A DNA stretch of 64,000 nucleotides from Sphingomonas sp. R-74633. GTDB lineage: Bacteria; Pseudomonadota; Alphaproteobacteria; Sphingomonadales; Sphingomonadaceae. The notes beneath the pieces were generated by a model. The model worked only from the letters and a program-made list of their open reading frames with translations. It was not told the DNA's origin and ran no database searches. Made by a program: the position numbers and the translations under genes. Position 1 is the first letter of the stretch, and each line of letters opens with the position of its first letter. This document shows positions 42,159-52,592 of this stretch, one piece after another. The stretch is from positions 1 to 64,000 of the forward strand of contig NZ_JACCFG010000005.1 in assembly GCF_013416555.1 (NCBI RefSeq), read 5' to 3'.

Positions 42159-43802
42159 ATGACCGCTGCCCCTGACTCCCCCTTTCGACTGAAGCTCTAC
42201 CGGGCGGTGTGGATCGCCAGCCTGTGTTCCAATTTCGGCAGCCTCATCCAGTCGGTCGGCGCATCGTGGATGATGGCGGGGCTGGGGGCCTCGGCGCAGA
42301 TGGTCGCGCTGGTCCAGGCATCGACCAGCCTGCCGATCATGCTGCTCGCGCTTTGGGCGGGTGCCGTCGCCGACAATCTCGACCGCCGTCGCGTGCTGCT
42401 CGCCACGCAGAGCTTCATGCTGCTCGTGTCCGCGCTCCTCGCGCTGGCGGCGTGGTTCGGGCTGATCACGCCGTGGCTGCTGCTCGCCTTCACCTTCCTG
42501 ATCGGCTGCGGCACCGCGATCAACGGTCCGGCCTGGCAGGCCTCGGTCGGCGACATGGTGCCGCGCGCGATGCTGCCGAGCGCCGTCGCCTATAACAGCA
42601 TGGGCTTCAACATCGCCCGCAGCGTCGGTCCGGCACTGGGCGGCGCGATCGTCGCCGCGGCGGGCGCCGCCACGGCGTTCCTGATCAATGCGTTGAGCTA
42701 TGTCGGGCTGATCGTCGTGCTCAAGCGCTGGCAGCCCGACCTGCCGCCGCGCAAGCTGCCGCGCGAACGGCTCGGCGTCGCGATGGCCGCCGGCGTTCGC
42801 TATGTTCGCCTCTCCCCCCAGATCCGCACGGTACTTGCCCGCGCCACGCTGTTCGGCCTCGCCGCGAGCGCGCTCCAGGCACTGATGCCGCTGGTCGCAC
42901 GCGACCTGATCGGTGGCGGGCCGCTGGTCTATGGCACGCTGCTCGGCGCGTTCGGGCTTGGCGCGGTCGGCGGCGCGTTGCTCAGCCGGCGCGTGCGCAA
43001 CCGCCTCTCCACAGAGAATATCGTCCGCGCCGCGTCGGTTGCGCTGGCTGCCGGCGCAGCGGCAACCGCCACCGGCGCGATGCCGCTCGCGCTGCTCGGG
43101 CTCGCCGCTGCCGGCGCGGGCTGGGTGCTGGCGCTCTCCACCTTCAACGTCAGCGTGCAGATGGCCTCGCCGCGCTGGGTCGTCGCGCGCGCGATCGCGC
43201 TCTACCAGATGGCGGCGTTCGGCGGCATGGCCGGCGGCTCCTGGCTGTTCGGCGCGGTGGCGAGCGAGCACGGCGTGGCGATCGCGCTGCTGGCCGCCGC
43301 CGGCGTGCAGCTGCTGAGCGCGGTCGCCGGCTTCGTGCTGCCGCTCGCCGGGATCAGCGACCTCAACATGGATCCGCGCGACAGCTGGGTCGAGCCGCAT
43401 ACCGCTGTGCCGGTGGAGGGGCGCAGCGGCCCGATCGTGATCACGGTCGAGCACCGTATCGCCGAAGAGGACATCGCCGCCTTCCTTACCGTCATGCACG
43501 AACGCCGCCGCATCCGCCGGCGCGATGGCGCGCGCGACTGGGCGCTCAGCCGCGATCTTGCTGAACCTGACTTGTGGGTCGAGCGCTTCGATTTCGCCAC
43601 CTGGCTCGACTATGTCCGGCACAATGAGCGGCGTACGCATGCCGATACCGCCAATAGCGAGGCGCTGCACGCGCTGTGGATCCCGGGAAGCGATGCAGTG
43701 GTGCACCGCCGGATCGAGCGCCAGACCAGCTCGCTGCCGATCGTCCGCACCCCCGATCCGCGCGAACTCGATCCGATGACCGACGCGACCCGCTCGAGCT
43801 GA
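42159..43802 (+). CDS. MFS exporter, MFS_3 type
   Basis: 547 aa. About eleven or twelve transmembrane helices up to residue 410 (starts AVWIASLCSNFGSLIQSVGA). The loop AVADNLDRRRVLL carries the MFS motif A. A 130-residue cytosolic C-terminal domain (ITVEHRIAEEDIAAFLTVMH then WVERFDFATWLDYVRHNERR) resembles the antibiotic-monooxygenase-like tail found on PF05977 transporters. Probably a proton-driven exporter of unknown compound. First host gene after attR; no operon partner. Confidence 0.85.
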   Translation: MTAAPDSPFRLKLYRAVWIASLCSNFGSLIQSVGASWMMAGLGASAQMVALVQASTSLPIMLLALWAGAVADNLDRRRVLLATQSFMLLVSALLALAAWFGLITPWLLLAFTFLIGCGTAINGPAWQASVGDMVPRAMLPSAVAYNSMGFNIARSVGPALGGAIVAAAGAATAFLINALSYVGLIVVLKRWQPDLPPRKLPRERLGVAMAAGVRYVRLSPQIRTVLARATLFGLAASALQALMPLVARDLIGGGPLVYGTLLGAFGLGAVGGALLSRRVRNRLSTENIVRAASVALAAGAAATATGAMPLALLGLAAAGAGWVLALSTFNVSVQMASPRWVVARAIALYQMAAFGGMAGGSWLFGAVASEHGVAIALLAAAGVQLLSAVAGFVLPLAGISDLNMDPRDSWVEPHTAVPVEGRSGPIVITVEHRIAEEDIAAFLTVMHERRRIRRRDGARDWALSRDLAEPDLWVERFDFATWLDYVRHNERRTHADTANSEALHALWIPGSDAVVHRRIERQTSSLPIVRTPDPRELDPMTDATRSS

Positions 43803-43805
43803 CGC

Positions 43806-45155
43806 CTAGCGCCGCGCGCGCTTGATCTCCGCCAGGTCGATGCCCAGCCGCGCGATCTTGTCGTAGAGCGTCTTGCGCGGCACCCCGAGCTGGACCAGCG
43901 CCCGCGATACCCGCCCCTCGTGCCGAACCAGTGCGTCGCGGATCAGGCTTTCCTCGAACCTAGCCAGCCGGGTCGGCAGATCGGCTTCGCCATCCGCGTC
44001 GCCAAGCTCGGCAAAGCTGCGGCCTGCCGCGACTTCAAAGGCGAAGTTCTTGAGCTCGCGGACATTGCCCGGCCAGTCATGGCTGGCGAGCCGCGCATGC
44101 ACCGCCGGGTTGACCGCGATCTCGCTCACCCCGAGCTGCTGCTTGGCTTCCTCGACAAAGGCGGCGAACAGCAGAAAGGCATCGCCCCTGCATTCGCGCA
44201 GCGCCGGCACGCGCAGCCGCATCGCCGCGAGCCGGTAATAAAGATCGGCGCGGAACCGCCCCTCGGCCACCGCGGTGGCGACATCCGCCTTGGCGGTCGC
44301 GATGATCCGCAGATCGACCGATTCCGGATGCTCGGCGCCGATCGGATGGACCTCGCGCTCCTCGAGCACGCGCAGCAGTCGCGCCTGCATCGCCAGCGGC
44401 ATCGAATCGATCTCGTCGAGCAACAGCGTGCCGCCGTTTGACGACGCGATCCTCCCGACGCGCGACAGCCGGGTATGCGGCACGCTGTCCGCCGCGTGGC
44501 CGAACAGCTCCATTTCGGCGAGCCCCTCGGACAATGCCGCGCAATTGACCGCGACAAAGGGCTTGCCGCGCCGGCGCCCGCGACGGTGGAGCAGCCGCGC
44601 GACCAACTCCTTGCCGGTGCCGGTCTCGCCCTCGACCAATATGTCGACATCGGTCTCGGCGAGCTGGTCGATCGTCGCGCGCAGGCGGACCATCGGCGCG
44701 CTTTCGCCGATGAGCGGGCTTTGCTCGAGCGCGGTCGTCGCGGCGGCCGCCCGCAGGCGACGATTCTCCATCACCAGCGCGCGGCGATCGAGCGCGCGGC
44801 GGAGCGCGACGAGCAGCCGGTCAGCGGCGAAGGGCTTGGCGAGAAAGTCGAAGGCGCCGTCGTGCAGCGCCGCCACCGCCATCGGCACATCGCCGTGCCC
44901 GGTCACCAGGATCACGGGAATGTCACCGTCGATCGCGCGGATGCGGGTCAGCAGCTCGAGGCCGTCCATTCCCGGCATGCGGATGTCGGAGACGACCGCG
45001 CCGGGGAAGTCCGGCGTCAGCCGCGCCAGCGCCGCCGCGGCCCGCTCGAACGCCAGCACGTTGAGCCCGGCCAGCTCGAGCGTCTGCACCGTCGCCAGCC
45101 GTAGCTGCTCGTCATCCTCGACGAACATCACCGTGGCATTGTCGAGCGCGAGCAT
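43806..45155 (-). CDS. dctD: DctD-like response regulator lacking GAFTGA
   Basis: 449 aa. Receiver domain 1-120 with phospho-acceptor Asp57. AAA+ domain about 145-380 with Walker A EGETGTGKE (175-183) and Walker B TLLLDEID (243-250). A C-terminal Fis-type helix-turn-helix (VSRALVQLGVPRKTLYDKIA). After ELFGH (216-220), where sigma-54 activators have GAFTGA, it reads AADSVPHT. Without that loop it should not remodel sigma-54, so it may activate or repress ordinary promoters. It overlaps dctB by one base. Confidence 0.88.
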   Translation of the reverse strand: MLALDNATVMFVEDDEQLRLATVQTLELAGLNVLAFERAAAALARLTPDFPGAVVSDIRMPGMDGLELLTRIRAIDGDIPVILVTGHGDVPMAVAALHDGAFDFLAKPFAADRLLVALRRALDRRALVMENRRLRAAAATTALEQSPLIGESAPMVRLRATIDQLAETDVDILVEGETGTGKELVARLLHRRGRRRGKPFVAVNCAALSEGLAEMELFGHAADSVPHTRLSRVGRIASSNGGTLLLDEIDSMPLAMQARLLRVLEEREVHPIGAEHPESVDLRIIATAKADVATAVAEGRFRADLYYRLAAMRLRVPALRECRGDAFLLFAAFVEEAKQQLGVSEIAVNPAVHARLASHDWPGNVRELKNFAFEVAAGRSFAELGDADGEADLPTRLARFEESLIRDALVRHEGRVSRALVQLGVPRKTLYDKIARLGIDLAEIKRARR

Positions 45156-46939
45156 CAGGCGGTCCTCAGCGACAGATGGAAGACCGCGCCGCCGGCGGGG
45201 TTCGGCGTGTGGGCGATGTCGCCGCGGAACTCGCGCGCAATGTCGCGGGCGATCGCGAGCCCCAGCCCCAGCCCGCCCGGCTTGGCGGTGGTGAAGGGCG
45301 AGAACAGCGTGTCGGCGATCTCCGGATCGACGCCGGGTCCGTTGTCGATCACCGAGATGCGCACCAAGTCGCCATCGCGCGCCCCCTCGACGATCACCCG
45401 CGCCTCCTTTGTCGTCCCCACCGCGTCGAGCGCATTCTGGAGCAGGTTGATCAGGATCTGCTCGAGCCGGATCCGGTCCCCTCGCACGGCCACTGCCCGC
45501 AAGGGCTTCGAGACTTTCAGCGTCACCACCCCGCGCGCGCGTTCGCCGAGCAGCAGCAGTGTGCCGTCGAGTACCGAGCCGAGCGCGGCATTGCCCTCGG
45601 CAGGCGTCTTGCGCCGGGCAAAGGCGCGCAGCTCGGCGGTGATCGTGCCGATCCGCTCGGTCAGCGAGACGATCTGCTTGAGGTTGGCGCCGGCCTTGTC
45701 GGGCGCGGCGCGCTCGAGAAAGGTCGCGGCATTCTCGGCAAAGGTGCGGATCGCCGCCACGGGCTGGTTGATCTCGTGCGCGACGCCCGCGGTGATCTGG
45801 CCGAGCGAGCCGAGCCGGCTTGCCTGGGCGAGTTCCTCACGCGCGGCGCGGTAGCGGCGATCGGCCTCGATCCGCTCCTCCGATTCGACGATCAGGAGGG
45901 CATTGGCCTCGCGCAGCTCGGCGGTGCGGCGCTCGACTTCGGCCTCGAGCCGCGCCTGATGGTGGCGCATGAGCCGGCGCTTCTCCGCCGCGCGCAGCGC
46001 GAAGACCGCAAGCAGGCCCGCGGCGAGCAGGATCGCCAGCACGATCAGCAACGCCTGGGTACGCGCCGCGGCGAGCGGCGGTTCGAGCGGCGCGAGATGG
46101 ATGAGGTGCGCGCCCGCCAGTGGGGCCGGCTCGGCAGCGGCGCGGTAGCGCTGCGCCTTGCCGTCGGCACCGACGCTCGCCGTTGCGCCCGCGATCGTCA
46201 CCGGTGCGCGCTTGGGCGGCTTCGGGCCGAATTGCAGCGTGCGCCGCGCATCGGCCAGCGTCGCCACGTCCAGCGCCCGCGTCGTCTGGAAGCGCCAGCC
46301 CGGAATCGAGGTGACCAGGATCACGCCGTGCGCGTCGGTGACGATGGTAATCCCGGGCGCCCGCGCCCAGGCCGCCTCGACATCGTCAAACTCCACCTTC
46401 ACCACCACCACGCCGAGCGCCAGCCCGTCGCGATCGACCCGACGCGCGAGATAGAGGCCCGGGCGACCGCTGACCGTGCCCAGCGCGAACAGCTCGGAAG
46501 CACCACGCTCCATCGCATCGCGGAAATAGGGCCGGAAGCCATAGACCTGGCCGACAAAGCTGGTCGGCAGCCGCCAGTTGCTCGCCGCCACTGTCCGGCC
46601 CTGGCGATCGATCACATAGATCACCGCGGCATCGGTGCGTGTGGCGAGCAGCTCGAGCGTTGCGTTGAGCCCGCGCTGCGCCGCTGGATCGCCGCCGCGC
46701 AGCGCCGGGGCGATTTCCGGATTCTCGCTGAGCACCAAAGGCAGCAGGCGGAACTTCTGCAGCTCCGAATTGAGCAGCCCGACATGCGCGCGCGCCGTCT
46801 GCTGCGCCACGGCATCGGCCGATCCGCGCGCCTGCCCCGTCGCCCAGCGGCTGCCGGTCCATGCGAGCAGCAGGATCACGGCGAGCGTGAGCGCTGCGGT
46901 CAGGATGCGCTGACGAGTGAAAGGGGCGCCGCTGCTCAT
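45155..46939 (-). CDS. dctB: DctB-like sensor histidine kinase
   Basis: 594 aa. Transmembrane helices at about 12-28 and 293-315 bracket a periplasmic double-PDC (Cache) sensor, as in DctB that senses C4-dicarboxylates. A cytosolic coiled coil (330-375) leads to the phospho-acceptor His388 in AHEINQPVAAIRTF. The ATPase domain has NLLQNALDAV, DNGPGVD and GLGLGLAIA. It would phosphorylate the DctD-like protein encoded directly downstream. Divergent from dctA across 216 bp. Confidence 0.9.
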   Translation of the reverse strand: MSSGAPFTRQRILTAALTLAVILLLAWTGSRWATGQARGSADAVAQQTARAHVGLLNSELQKFRLLPLVLSENPEIAPALRGGDPAAQRGLNATLELLATRTDAAVIYVIDRQGRTVAASNWRLPTSFVGQVYGFRPYFRDAMERGASELFALGTVSGRPGLYLARRVDRDGLALGVVVVKVEFDDVEAAWARAPGITIVTDAHGVILVTSIPGWRFQTTRALDVATLADARRTLQFGPKPPKRAPVTIAGATASVGADGKAQRYRAAAEPAPLAGAHLIHLAPLEPPLAAARTQALLIVLAILLAAGLLAVFALRAAEKRRLMRHHQARLEAEVERRTAELREANALLIVESEERIEADRRYRAAREELAQASRLGSLGQITAGVAHEINQPVAAIRTFAENAATFLERAAPDKAGANLKQIVSLTERIGTITAELRAFARRKTPAEGNAALGSVLDGTLLLLGERARGVVTLKVSKPLRAVAVRGDRIRLEQILINLLQNALDAVGTTKEARVIVEGARDGDLVRISVIDNGPGVDPEIADTLFSPFTTAKPGGLGLGLAIARDIAREFRGDIAHTPNPAGGAVFHLSLRTA

Positions 46940-47155
46940 TTGTGCGGATTATCGCACATTTTGATGGAATGCCGCGCGAAATTTCACATGGTTTGGTGTG
47001 GTCGGGGGCGCCCCTCCGCGAGTGAAATATAAATAACTCAAATACTTATCCCGGAAAATCCGAAGTGGTGGAGGGACGCTGCGAGAGGAATATGGTGCAC
47101 GCCCAAGGCCCCAGCACAAGAGGCCGCGCGCCGCCCGGGCGCGACAGAGGAGAGT
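46940..47155. promoter_or_regulatory. dctB/dctA divergent control region
   Basis: The 216-bp gap between dctB and dctA holds an 18-bp palindrome TGTGCG(N6)CGCACA at 46942-46959, directly beside the dctB start and about 200 bp upstream of dctA. An AT-rich stretch (47028-47062) is the likeliest dctA promoter area. I found no sigma-54 GG-N10-GC element on the plus strand. GAGGAGAG before the dctA ATG is its ribosome site. Confidence 0.5.
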
Positions 47156-48499
47156 ATGATCATCCAGCCGATCCCCGACGGGCAGCCTTTGGCTGCGCGC
47201 AAGCCCTTTTACCGGCACCTCTATTTCCAGGTGCTGGTGGCGATCGCGTTGGGCGTGACGATCGGCCATTTCTGGCCGCATGTCGGCGAGGCGCTCAAGC
47301 CGCTTGGCGAAGGCTTCATCAAGTTGGTCAAGATGGTGATCGCGCCGGTGATCTTTCTCACCGTGGTCAGCGGCATTGCCGGCATGCGCGAACTCGGTTC
47401 GGTCGGCCGCGTTGCCGCCAAGGCATTCGGCTATTTCCTGTTCTTCTCCACGCTCGCACTTATCCTCGGCCTGATCGTCGCCAATGTCGTTCAGCCCGGC
47501 GCGGGCATGAACATCGATCCGGCCAGTCTCGATGCCGGTGCTGTCGCCGATTACGCGCACCAGGCGCATGAGACGACGGTCACCGGCTTCCTGATGGGGA
47601 TCATCCCAACGACGCTGGTTTCCGCGCTGACCGAAGGCTCGATCCTCCAGACCCTGTTCGTCGCGGTGCTGTTCGGCATCGCCATGGTATTGGTCGGCAA
47701 GCCCGCCGAGCCGGTGCTCGATTTCGTCGAGAGGCTCGCGCTGATCGTCTTCCGCGTCGTCGGCATCCTGATGCGCGTCGCCCCGATCGGCGCGTTCGGT
47801 GCGATGGCCTTCACCATCGGCAAATACGGCGTCGAATCGCTCGGCAACCTCGCCTGGCTGGTCGGCACCTTCTACGCGACCTCGCTGTTCTTCGTGCTGG
47901 TGATCCTTGGCGCGGTCGCCCGGCTCAACGGCTTCTCGATCCTGAAGCTGCTGCGCTATCTCAAGGCCGAGCTGCTGCTCGTGCTCGGCACCTCCTCGTC
48001 CGAAGCCGCGCTGCCAAGCCTGATGGCCAAGCTCGAGGGCGCCGGCTGCGAAAAGGGCGTGGTCGGGCTGGTCGTGCCGACCGGCTATTCGTTCAACCTC
48101 GACGGCACCAACATCTACATGACGCTCGCAGCGCTGTTCATCGCACAGGCGTGCGGCGTGCATCTCAGCTGGGGCGAACAGATCCTGCTCGTGCTGGTCT
48201 CGATGCTCAGCTCGAAGGGCGCGGCGGGCGTGACCGGCGCCGGGTTCATCACGCTGGCGGCGACGCTCTCGATCGTGCCGAGCGTGCCGGTGGCGGGAAT
48301 GACGCTGATCCTCGGCGTCGATCGCTTCATGAGCGAGTGCCGCAGCCTCACCAATTTCGTCGGCAACGCGGTGGCGGCGATCGTCGTCGCGCGCTGGGAA
48401 AACAAGCTCGATCGGACGGCGCTCGACGCCGCCCTCTCGGGTCGCACCATTTCAAAATCACAAGACCTAGAACAAATGAATCAGGGAGAGAGGGCATGA
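47156..48499 (+). CDS. dctA: C4-dicarboxylate:cation symporter DctA
   Basis: 447 aa. DAACS family signatures [19 protein letters not shown] and [15 protein letters not shown], plus eight or so transmembrane helices. It takes up succinate, fumarate and malate across the inner membrane with protons or sodium. It is the first gene of an operon with a TonB-dependent receptor and an esterase, their starts overlapping previous stops, and is divergent from its likely regulators dctBD. Confidence 0.95.
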   Translation: MIIQPIPDGQPLAARKPFYRHLYFQVLVAIALGVTIGHFWPHVGEALKPLGEGFIKLVKMVIAPVIFLTVVSGIAGMRELGSVGRVAAKAFGYFLFFSTLALILGLIVANVVQPGAGMNIDPASLDAGAVADYAHQAHETTVTGFLMGIIPTTLVSALTEGSILQTLFVAVLFGIAMVLVGKPAEPVLDFVERLALIVFRVVGILMRVAPIGAFGAMAFTIGKYGVESLGNLAWLVGTFYATSLFFVLVILGAVARLNGFSILKLLRYLKAELLLVLGTSSSEAALPSLMAKLEGAGCEKGVVGLVVPTGYSFNLDGTNIYMTLAALFIAQACGVHLSWGEQILLVLVSMLSSKGAAGVTGAGFITLAATLSIVPSVPVAGMTLILGVDRFMSECRSLTNFVGNAVAAIVVARWENKLDRTALDAALSGRTISKSQDLEQMNQGERA

Positions 48500-51400
48500 A
48501 GAAGGGGTACAGGCAGATCGCCTTGACCGCAGGCAGCGCGCTGAGCGTGCTGATGATCGCGCAGGCGCATGCACAGGAGGTTCCGGCTCCGGCCGCTGCC
48601 GAGCAGGAAGCGCCGGCCGAGAAGACCGACGAGATCGTCGTGGTCGGCACGCAGATCAAGGGCGCCAGCACCACCGCCGCGCTTCCCGTCACGGTGATGG
48701 ACGCGAGCCAGATCGACGCCACCGGCGCGCTTTCGGGCGACGAGCTGTTCCGCGCGATCCCGCAGGCCGGCGACGTGACCTTCAACGAATCGAACAACCC
48801 GCAGACCAGCAACGCGGCGCGCGGCGACGTCAATTCGATCAACCTGCGCAACCTCGGCGTCGGCAACACGCTGGTGCTGCTCAACGGCCGCCGCCTGGTC
48901 AATCACCCGACCAGCCAGGCCGGTGACGGCAATGTGCCGGTGCTTGGCTACAACGCCAATTCGCTGCCGGTCGCCGGTATCCAGCGCCTCGAGATCCTGC
49001 GCGACGGCGCCGCCGCCATCTATGGCTCGGACGCGGTGGCCGGCGTGGTCAACACCGTCACGAAGAGCAACATCAACGGCGGCTCGCTCGATTTCCGCAT
49101 CGGCGGCGCCGAGGGCACGCATCGCCGCGAATATCAGGCGACCGGCACCGTCGGCGCCAATTTCGCCGAGGGCCGCGGCAACATCTCGCTGTACCTCGAC
49201 TATACGCACCGCACGGCGCAGCTGGCCGAGGACGAGCCCTATACGGCGACGGACAACCTCATGTCCTATTTCGCCAATGATCCCGCTTTCGCAGGCAATC
49301 TGACCGCGGACGGCCGCGCGACCCAGTCGCCCTGGGCGAACCTCGCCGTGGTCGGCGGCCCCGGCACGATCCGCCGCAGCCCGGGCAACCAGGCGCTGAC
49401 ATCCTCGGCGGGCGCCTTCCATATCCAGTCGCTCGCAAATGCCGGCTGCCTGGTCACGCTCAATGCCGATAGCTGCCTGGGGAGCGGCACGCGTGCCACC
49501 GCGACGACACTGCGTTCGGAGCGCTTCGACACGCGTCCCGGCACCACGGTGTCGCCGAGCATCGATCGCTACAACAGCTTTGCCAGCGCGCATTACGACA
49601 TCTCGGACAAGCTGACCGTCTATGGCGAGGCCGGCTTCTATTATGCCGAGACCACGCGCATCCAGCCGCCGACGATCAACCTCAATGCGATCGTGATCCC
49701 GGCTTCCAACTATTGGAATCCGTTCGGCCCGACGATTCTCAACGGCGCCGCCAATCCGAACCGCATTCCCAACCTCACCAACGTCCCAGCCGCCGGCCTA
49801 GCCGTACGCCTGTCGACCTATCGCTTCGTCGATGCCGGCATGCAGGAAGTGAAGGTCGCCAACTGGCAGTCGCGCTTCCTCGGGGGGCTGAAGGGCGAGA
49901 TCGGCACTTTCGATTTCGACACCGCGCTGCTCTATTCGGCCGCACAATCGACCGACGTGTCGAACGCGATCAACATGACCGCGCTGCAGAAGAACCTCGC
50001 GCTGTCGACGCCCGAGGCCTACAATCCGTTCAGCGGCGGCTGCAACGCGACGCCGAGCCTGGGCGATTGCTCGCCCGCCTCGGCCACCACGATCGACTCC
50101 TTCCAGTTCGATCTGAAGCGCCGTTCCAAGACGACGCTCGCGCTCGCCGATTTCAAGATGTCGAACGCGCGGCTGCTCAGCCTGCCGGGCGGCAATCTCG
50201 GCGTGGCCTTCGGCATCGAGGGCCGCCGCGAGACGCAGCGTGACGACCGCGATCCCAATCTCAACGGCGATATCGGCTTCGTCGACATGGTGACCGGCGA
50301 GACCAACCTGTCGAACGTCGCCGCCGTCAGCCCGACGCCGAGCACCCAGGGCGGCCGCACCGTCCTCTCGGCCTTTGCCGAGCTCGCCGTGCCGGTGGTC
50401 TCGCCCGACATGCACATCCCGCTGGTCCATCGTCTCGATGTCCAGCTGGCCGGGCGCTACGAGCATTACAGCGACTTCGGCTCGGTGGCGAAGCCCAAGG
50501 TCGCCGCGGCCTGGGACCTGGTCGATGGCTTCCGCATCCGCGGCTCCTGGTCGCAGGGCTTCCGCGCGCCGAACCTCGAACAGACCAACACCGTCGCCTA
50601 TTCGCGCCTCGGCTCGAACAACGACTATTATCGCTGCGCGGTCGACCTTGCCAAGGCCGCCATCTCCAACATGGGCGCCTGCGCGCGGAGCAGCAGCTAT
50701 TCGATCTTCGTCAGCGGCAATCCGGACCTCAAGCCCGAGAACAGCACCAACTGGACCTTGGGCACGGTGATCCAGCCCAAGTTCATTCCCGAAAGCGCCG
50801 GCCGGCTGACGCTCACTGCCGATTTCTGGTCGATCCAGCAGACCGGCATCGTCGGCCAGTTCGGTCCGCAGAACGCGCTGGTGCTCGACTATCTCCTGCG
50901 CCTGCAGGGCTCGAGTAACCCGAACGTGGTGCGCGCCGCGGCGAATGCCGATGACGTGACCTTCTTCAACGGCAGCGGCCTCGCCCCGGTGGGTGCTGTG
51001 ACGCGGATCAACGACCAGTTCGTCAACCTGCTGCCGCAGACGGTGCAGGGCATCGACCTGGCGCTACTCTACAATGTCCGCACCGGGCTGGGTAAGTTCG
51101 ACCTGGCAATCAACGGGGCGCGGCTGACCAAGTTCTCGCGTGATACTCCGCCGGCGGTGCAGGAGCTGTTCGATGCGCGCTCGGCAGGCGATATCGACGC
51201 GGCCACGCCGCTCACCGATGCGAGCAACCTGATCCAGCAGCGTGGCAAGCCCAAATGGCGCGTCACCGGATCGCTCACCTGGTCGCTCGACGGCTGGCAG
51301 ATCGGCGCGTTCAGCAACTATATCAGCTCGGTCTACGACACGAACTTCCTCGATGCGAACGGCAACCCGTACAAGCTCGACGGGCAGACGACGTATAATC

Positions 51401-51570
51401 TCTACGTCCAATATCGCTTCAAGGGCGGCGTGCTCGATGACACGCGCATCCGCCTGGGCGCGCGCAACATCTTCGACAAGCAGCCCCCGATCACTGCCGA
51501 CGGCTATCTGGGCTCGCTCTACAACCCCTATGGCCGCTATCTCTACATGACGATCGGCAAGAGGTTCTGA
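48496..51570 (+). CDS. TonB-dependent outer-membrane receptor
   Basis: 1024 aa from the ATG at 48496, which overlaps the dctA stop by 4 bp and follows CAGGGAGAGAG. Signal peptide to about residue 26 (AQAHAQ). TonB box-like DEIVVVG (about 45-51). The plug domain includes [20 protein letters not shown] and [21 protein letters not shown] 22-strand barrel ends in a terminal Phe (YMTIGKRF). The type is that of sphingomonad receptors for plant- or polymer-derived organics, not an obvious siderophore receptor. Coupling to dctA implies a ligand that yields dicarboxylate. Confidence 0.93.
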   Translation: MKKGYRQIALTAGSALSVLMIAQAHAQEVPAPAAAEQEAPAEKTDEIVVVGTQIKGASTTAALPVTVMDASQIDATGALSGDELFRAIPQAGDVTFNESNNPQTSNAARGDVNSINLRNLGVGNTLVLLNGRRLVNHPTSQAGDGNVPVLGYNANSLPVAGIQRLEILRDGAAAIYGSDAVAGVVNTVTKSNINGGSLDFRIGGAEGTHRREYQATGTVGANFAEGRGNISLYLDYTHRTAQLAEDEPYTATDNLMSYFANDPAFAGNLTADGRATQSPWANLAVVGGPGTIRRSPGNQALTSSAGAFHIQSLANAGCLVTLNADSCLGSGTRATATTLRSERFDTRPGTTVSPSIDRYNSFASAHYDISDKLTVYGEAGFYYAETTRIQPPTINLNAIVIPASNYWNPFGPTILNGAANPNRIPNLTNVPAAGLAVRLSTYRFVDAGMQEVKVANWQSRFLGGLKGEIGTFDFDTALLYSAAQSTDVSNAINMTALQKNLALSTPEAYNPFSGGCNATPSLGDCSPASATTIDSFQFDLKRRSKTTLALADFKMSNARLLSLPGGNLGVAFGIEGRRETQRDDRDPNLNGDIGFVDMVTGETNLSNVAAVSPTPSTQGGRTVLSAFAELAVPVVSPDMHIPLVHRLDVQLAGRYEHYSDFGSVAKPKVAAAWDLVDGFRIRGSWSQGFRAPNLEQTNTVAYSRLGSNNDYYRCAVDLAKAAISNMGACARSSSYSIFVSGNPDLKPENSTNWTLGTVIQPKFIPESAGRLTLTADFWSIQQTGIVGQFGPQNALVLDYLLRLQGSSNPNVVRAAANADDVTFFNGSGLAPVGAVTRINDQFVNLLPQTVQGIDLALLYNVRTGLGKFDLAINGARLTKFSRDTPPAVQELFDARSAGDIDAATPLTDASNLIQQRGKPKWRVTGSLTWSLDGWQIGAFSNYISSVYDTNFLDANGNPYKLDGQTTYNLYVQYRFKGGVLDDTRIRLGARNIFDKQPPITADGYLGSLYNPYGRYLYMTIGKRF

Positions 51571-52496
51571 TGCGCCTTTTCTTCTTCTCCCTCCTGGCCG
51601 CGGTTCTCACCGCGGCCAGTCCTTGTTTCGCCCAGGATGGGCTGGGCAAGCCCGAAGTCTATGCCGTCTGGCCCGGCGACCCGCCCGGCCATGGCAGGCC
51701 CTCGGGACCGGAGAAGATCGGCAACGAAGGCGGGCAGACCGGCTCGTATTCGAACATCTCGACGCCGCGCTACGAAGTCTACCGGCCCAAACACCCCAAT
51801 GGCGCGGCCGCGCTGCTGCTTGGCGGGGGCGGCTATTTCCGCATCCAGATCGGCTCGGCCAAGGATGTCGCGGCCAAGCTGGCGGCCGCCGGCATCACCC
51901 CGGTGATCCTCTATTACCGCCTCCCCGGCGACGGCTGGAACGCCGATGCGCCGTTCCAGGATGCCCAGCGTACGCTGCGGTTGCTCAAGGCCGGCGCCAA
52001 GCGCTGGGGCCTTGATCCGGCGCGGATCGGCGTGGTCGGCATGTCGGCCGGCGGACACCTGGCGGGCATGATGGCTACGCAGGGCGGGCATGATTTCTAC
52101 ACTCCCACCGACGAGGCGGACAAGCTCAGCGCCGTCCCTGCCTTTGCCGGCATGATCTATCCCGTCGTCTCGATGCGCCCGCCGATCGACACGACACAGA
52201 CGCGCAAGAAGCTCTCGGTCCTGCCCGGCTATCGCGACTTCTATTCAGTCGAGGCGCAGGTTGGGCCGGAGACACCGCCGGTGTTCCTCGCCCATGCCGC
52301 CGACGACCCCATCGCCAATGTCGAGCATAGCCTGCGCATGTTCGCCGCGATGCGCGCCGCCGGGCGGCCGGTCGAGATGCACATCTTCGAGAAGGGCGGG
52401 CATAGCTGGGGCGCCGGCAAGCCGGGCAGCCTGGTCGCGGCTTGGCCCGATCTCTTCCTCGCCTGGCTGCGGAGCCACCAGATCCTGCGCGACTGA
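51570..52496 (+). CDS. secreted alpha/beta-hydrolase esterase
   Basis: 308 aa; the ATG shares one base with the receptor stop (TGATG). Signal peptide to about residue 22 (SPCFAQ). Oxyanion LLLGGGGYFR, nucleophile elbow GMSAGG, Asp in HAADDPIA and His in GGHSWG form the catalytic set of BD-FAE/acetylesterase-like enzymes. Likely periplasmic. With dctA and the receptor it may release a dicarboxylic acid from an imported ester. Confidence 0.88.
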   Translation: MRLFFFSLLAAVLTAASPCFAQDGLGKPEVYAVWPGDPPGHGRPSGPEKIGNEGGQTGSYSNISTPRYEVYRPKHPNGAAALLLGGGGYFRIQIGSAKDVAAKLAAAGITPVILYYRLPGDGWNADAPFQDAQRTLRLLKAGAKRWGLDPARIGVVGMSAGGHLAGMMATQGGHDFYTPTDEADKLSAVPAFAGMIYPVVSMRPPIDTTQTRKKLSVLPGYRDFYSVEAQVGPETPPVFLAHAADDPIANVEHSLRMFAAMRAAGRPVEMHIFEKGGHSWGAGKPGSLVAAWPDLFLAWLRSHQILRD

Positions 52497-52592
52497 GCCT
52501 TTGCCCTTGATCCTGTGCTTGCCTCCCCGCGTCGCGCGCGGCATGGGAGACGGCTCAGCCGGCAGGCAAATTCAGCTTCCAGGACCAAGGGC

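Noticed and set aside
46940..47155. Sigma-54 promoter for dctA
   Set aside because: No GG-N10-GC with reasonable flanks was found on the plus strand; the nearest candidate near 47067 has the wrong spacing.
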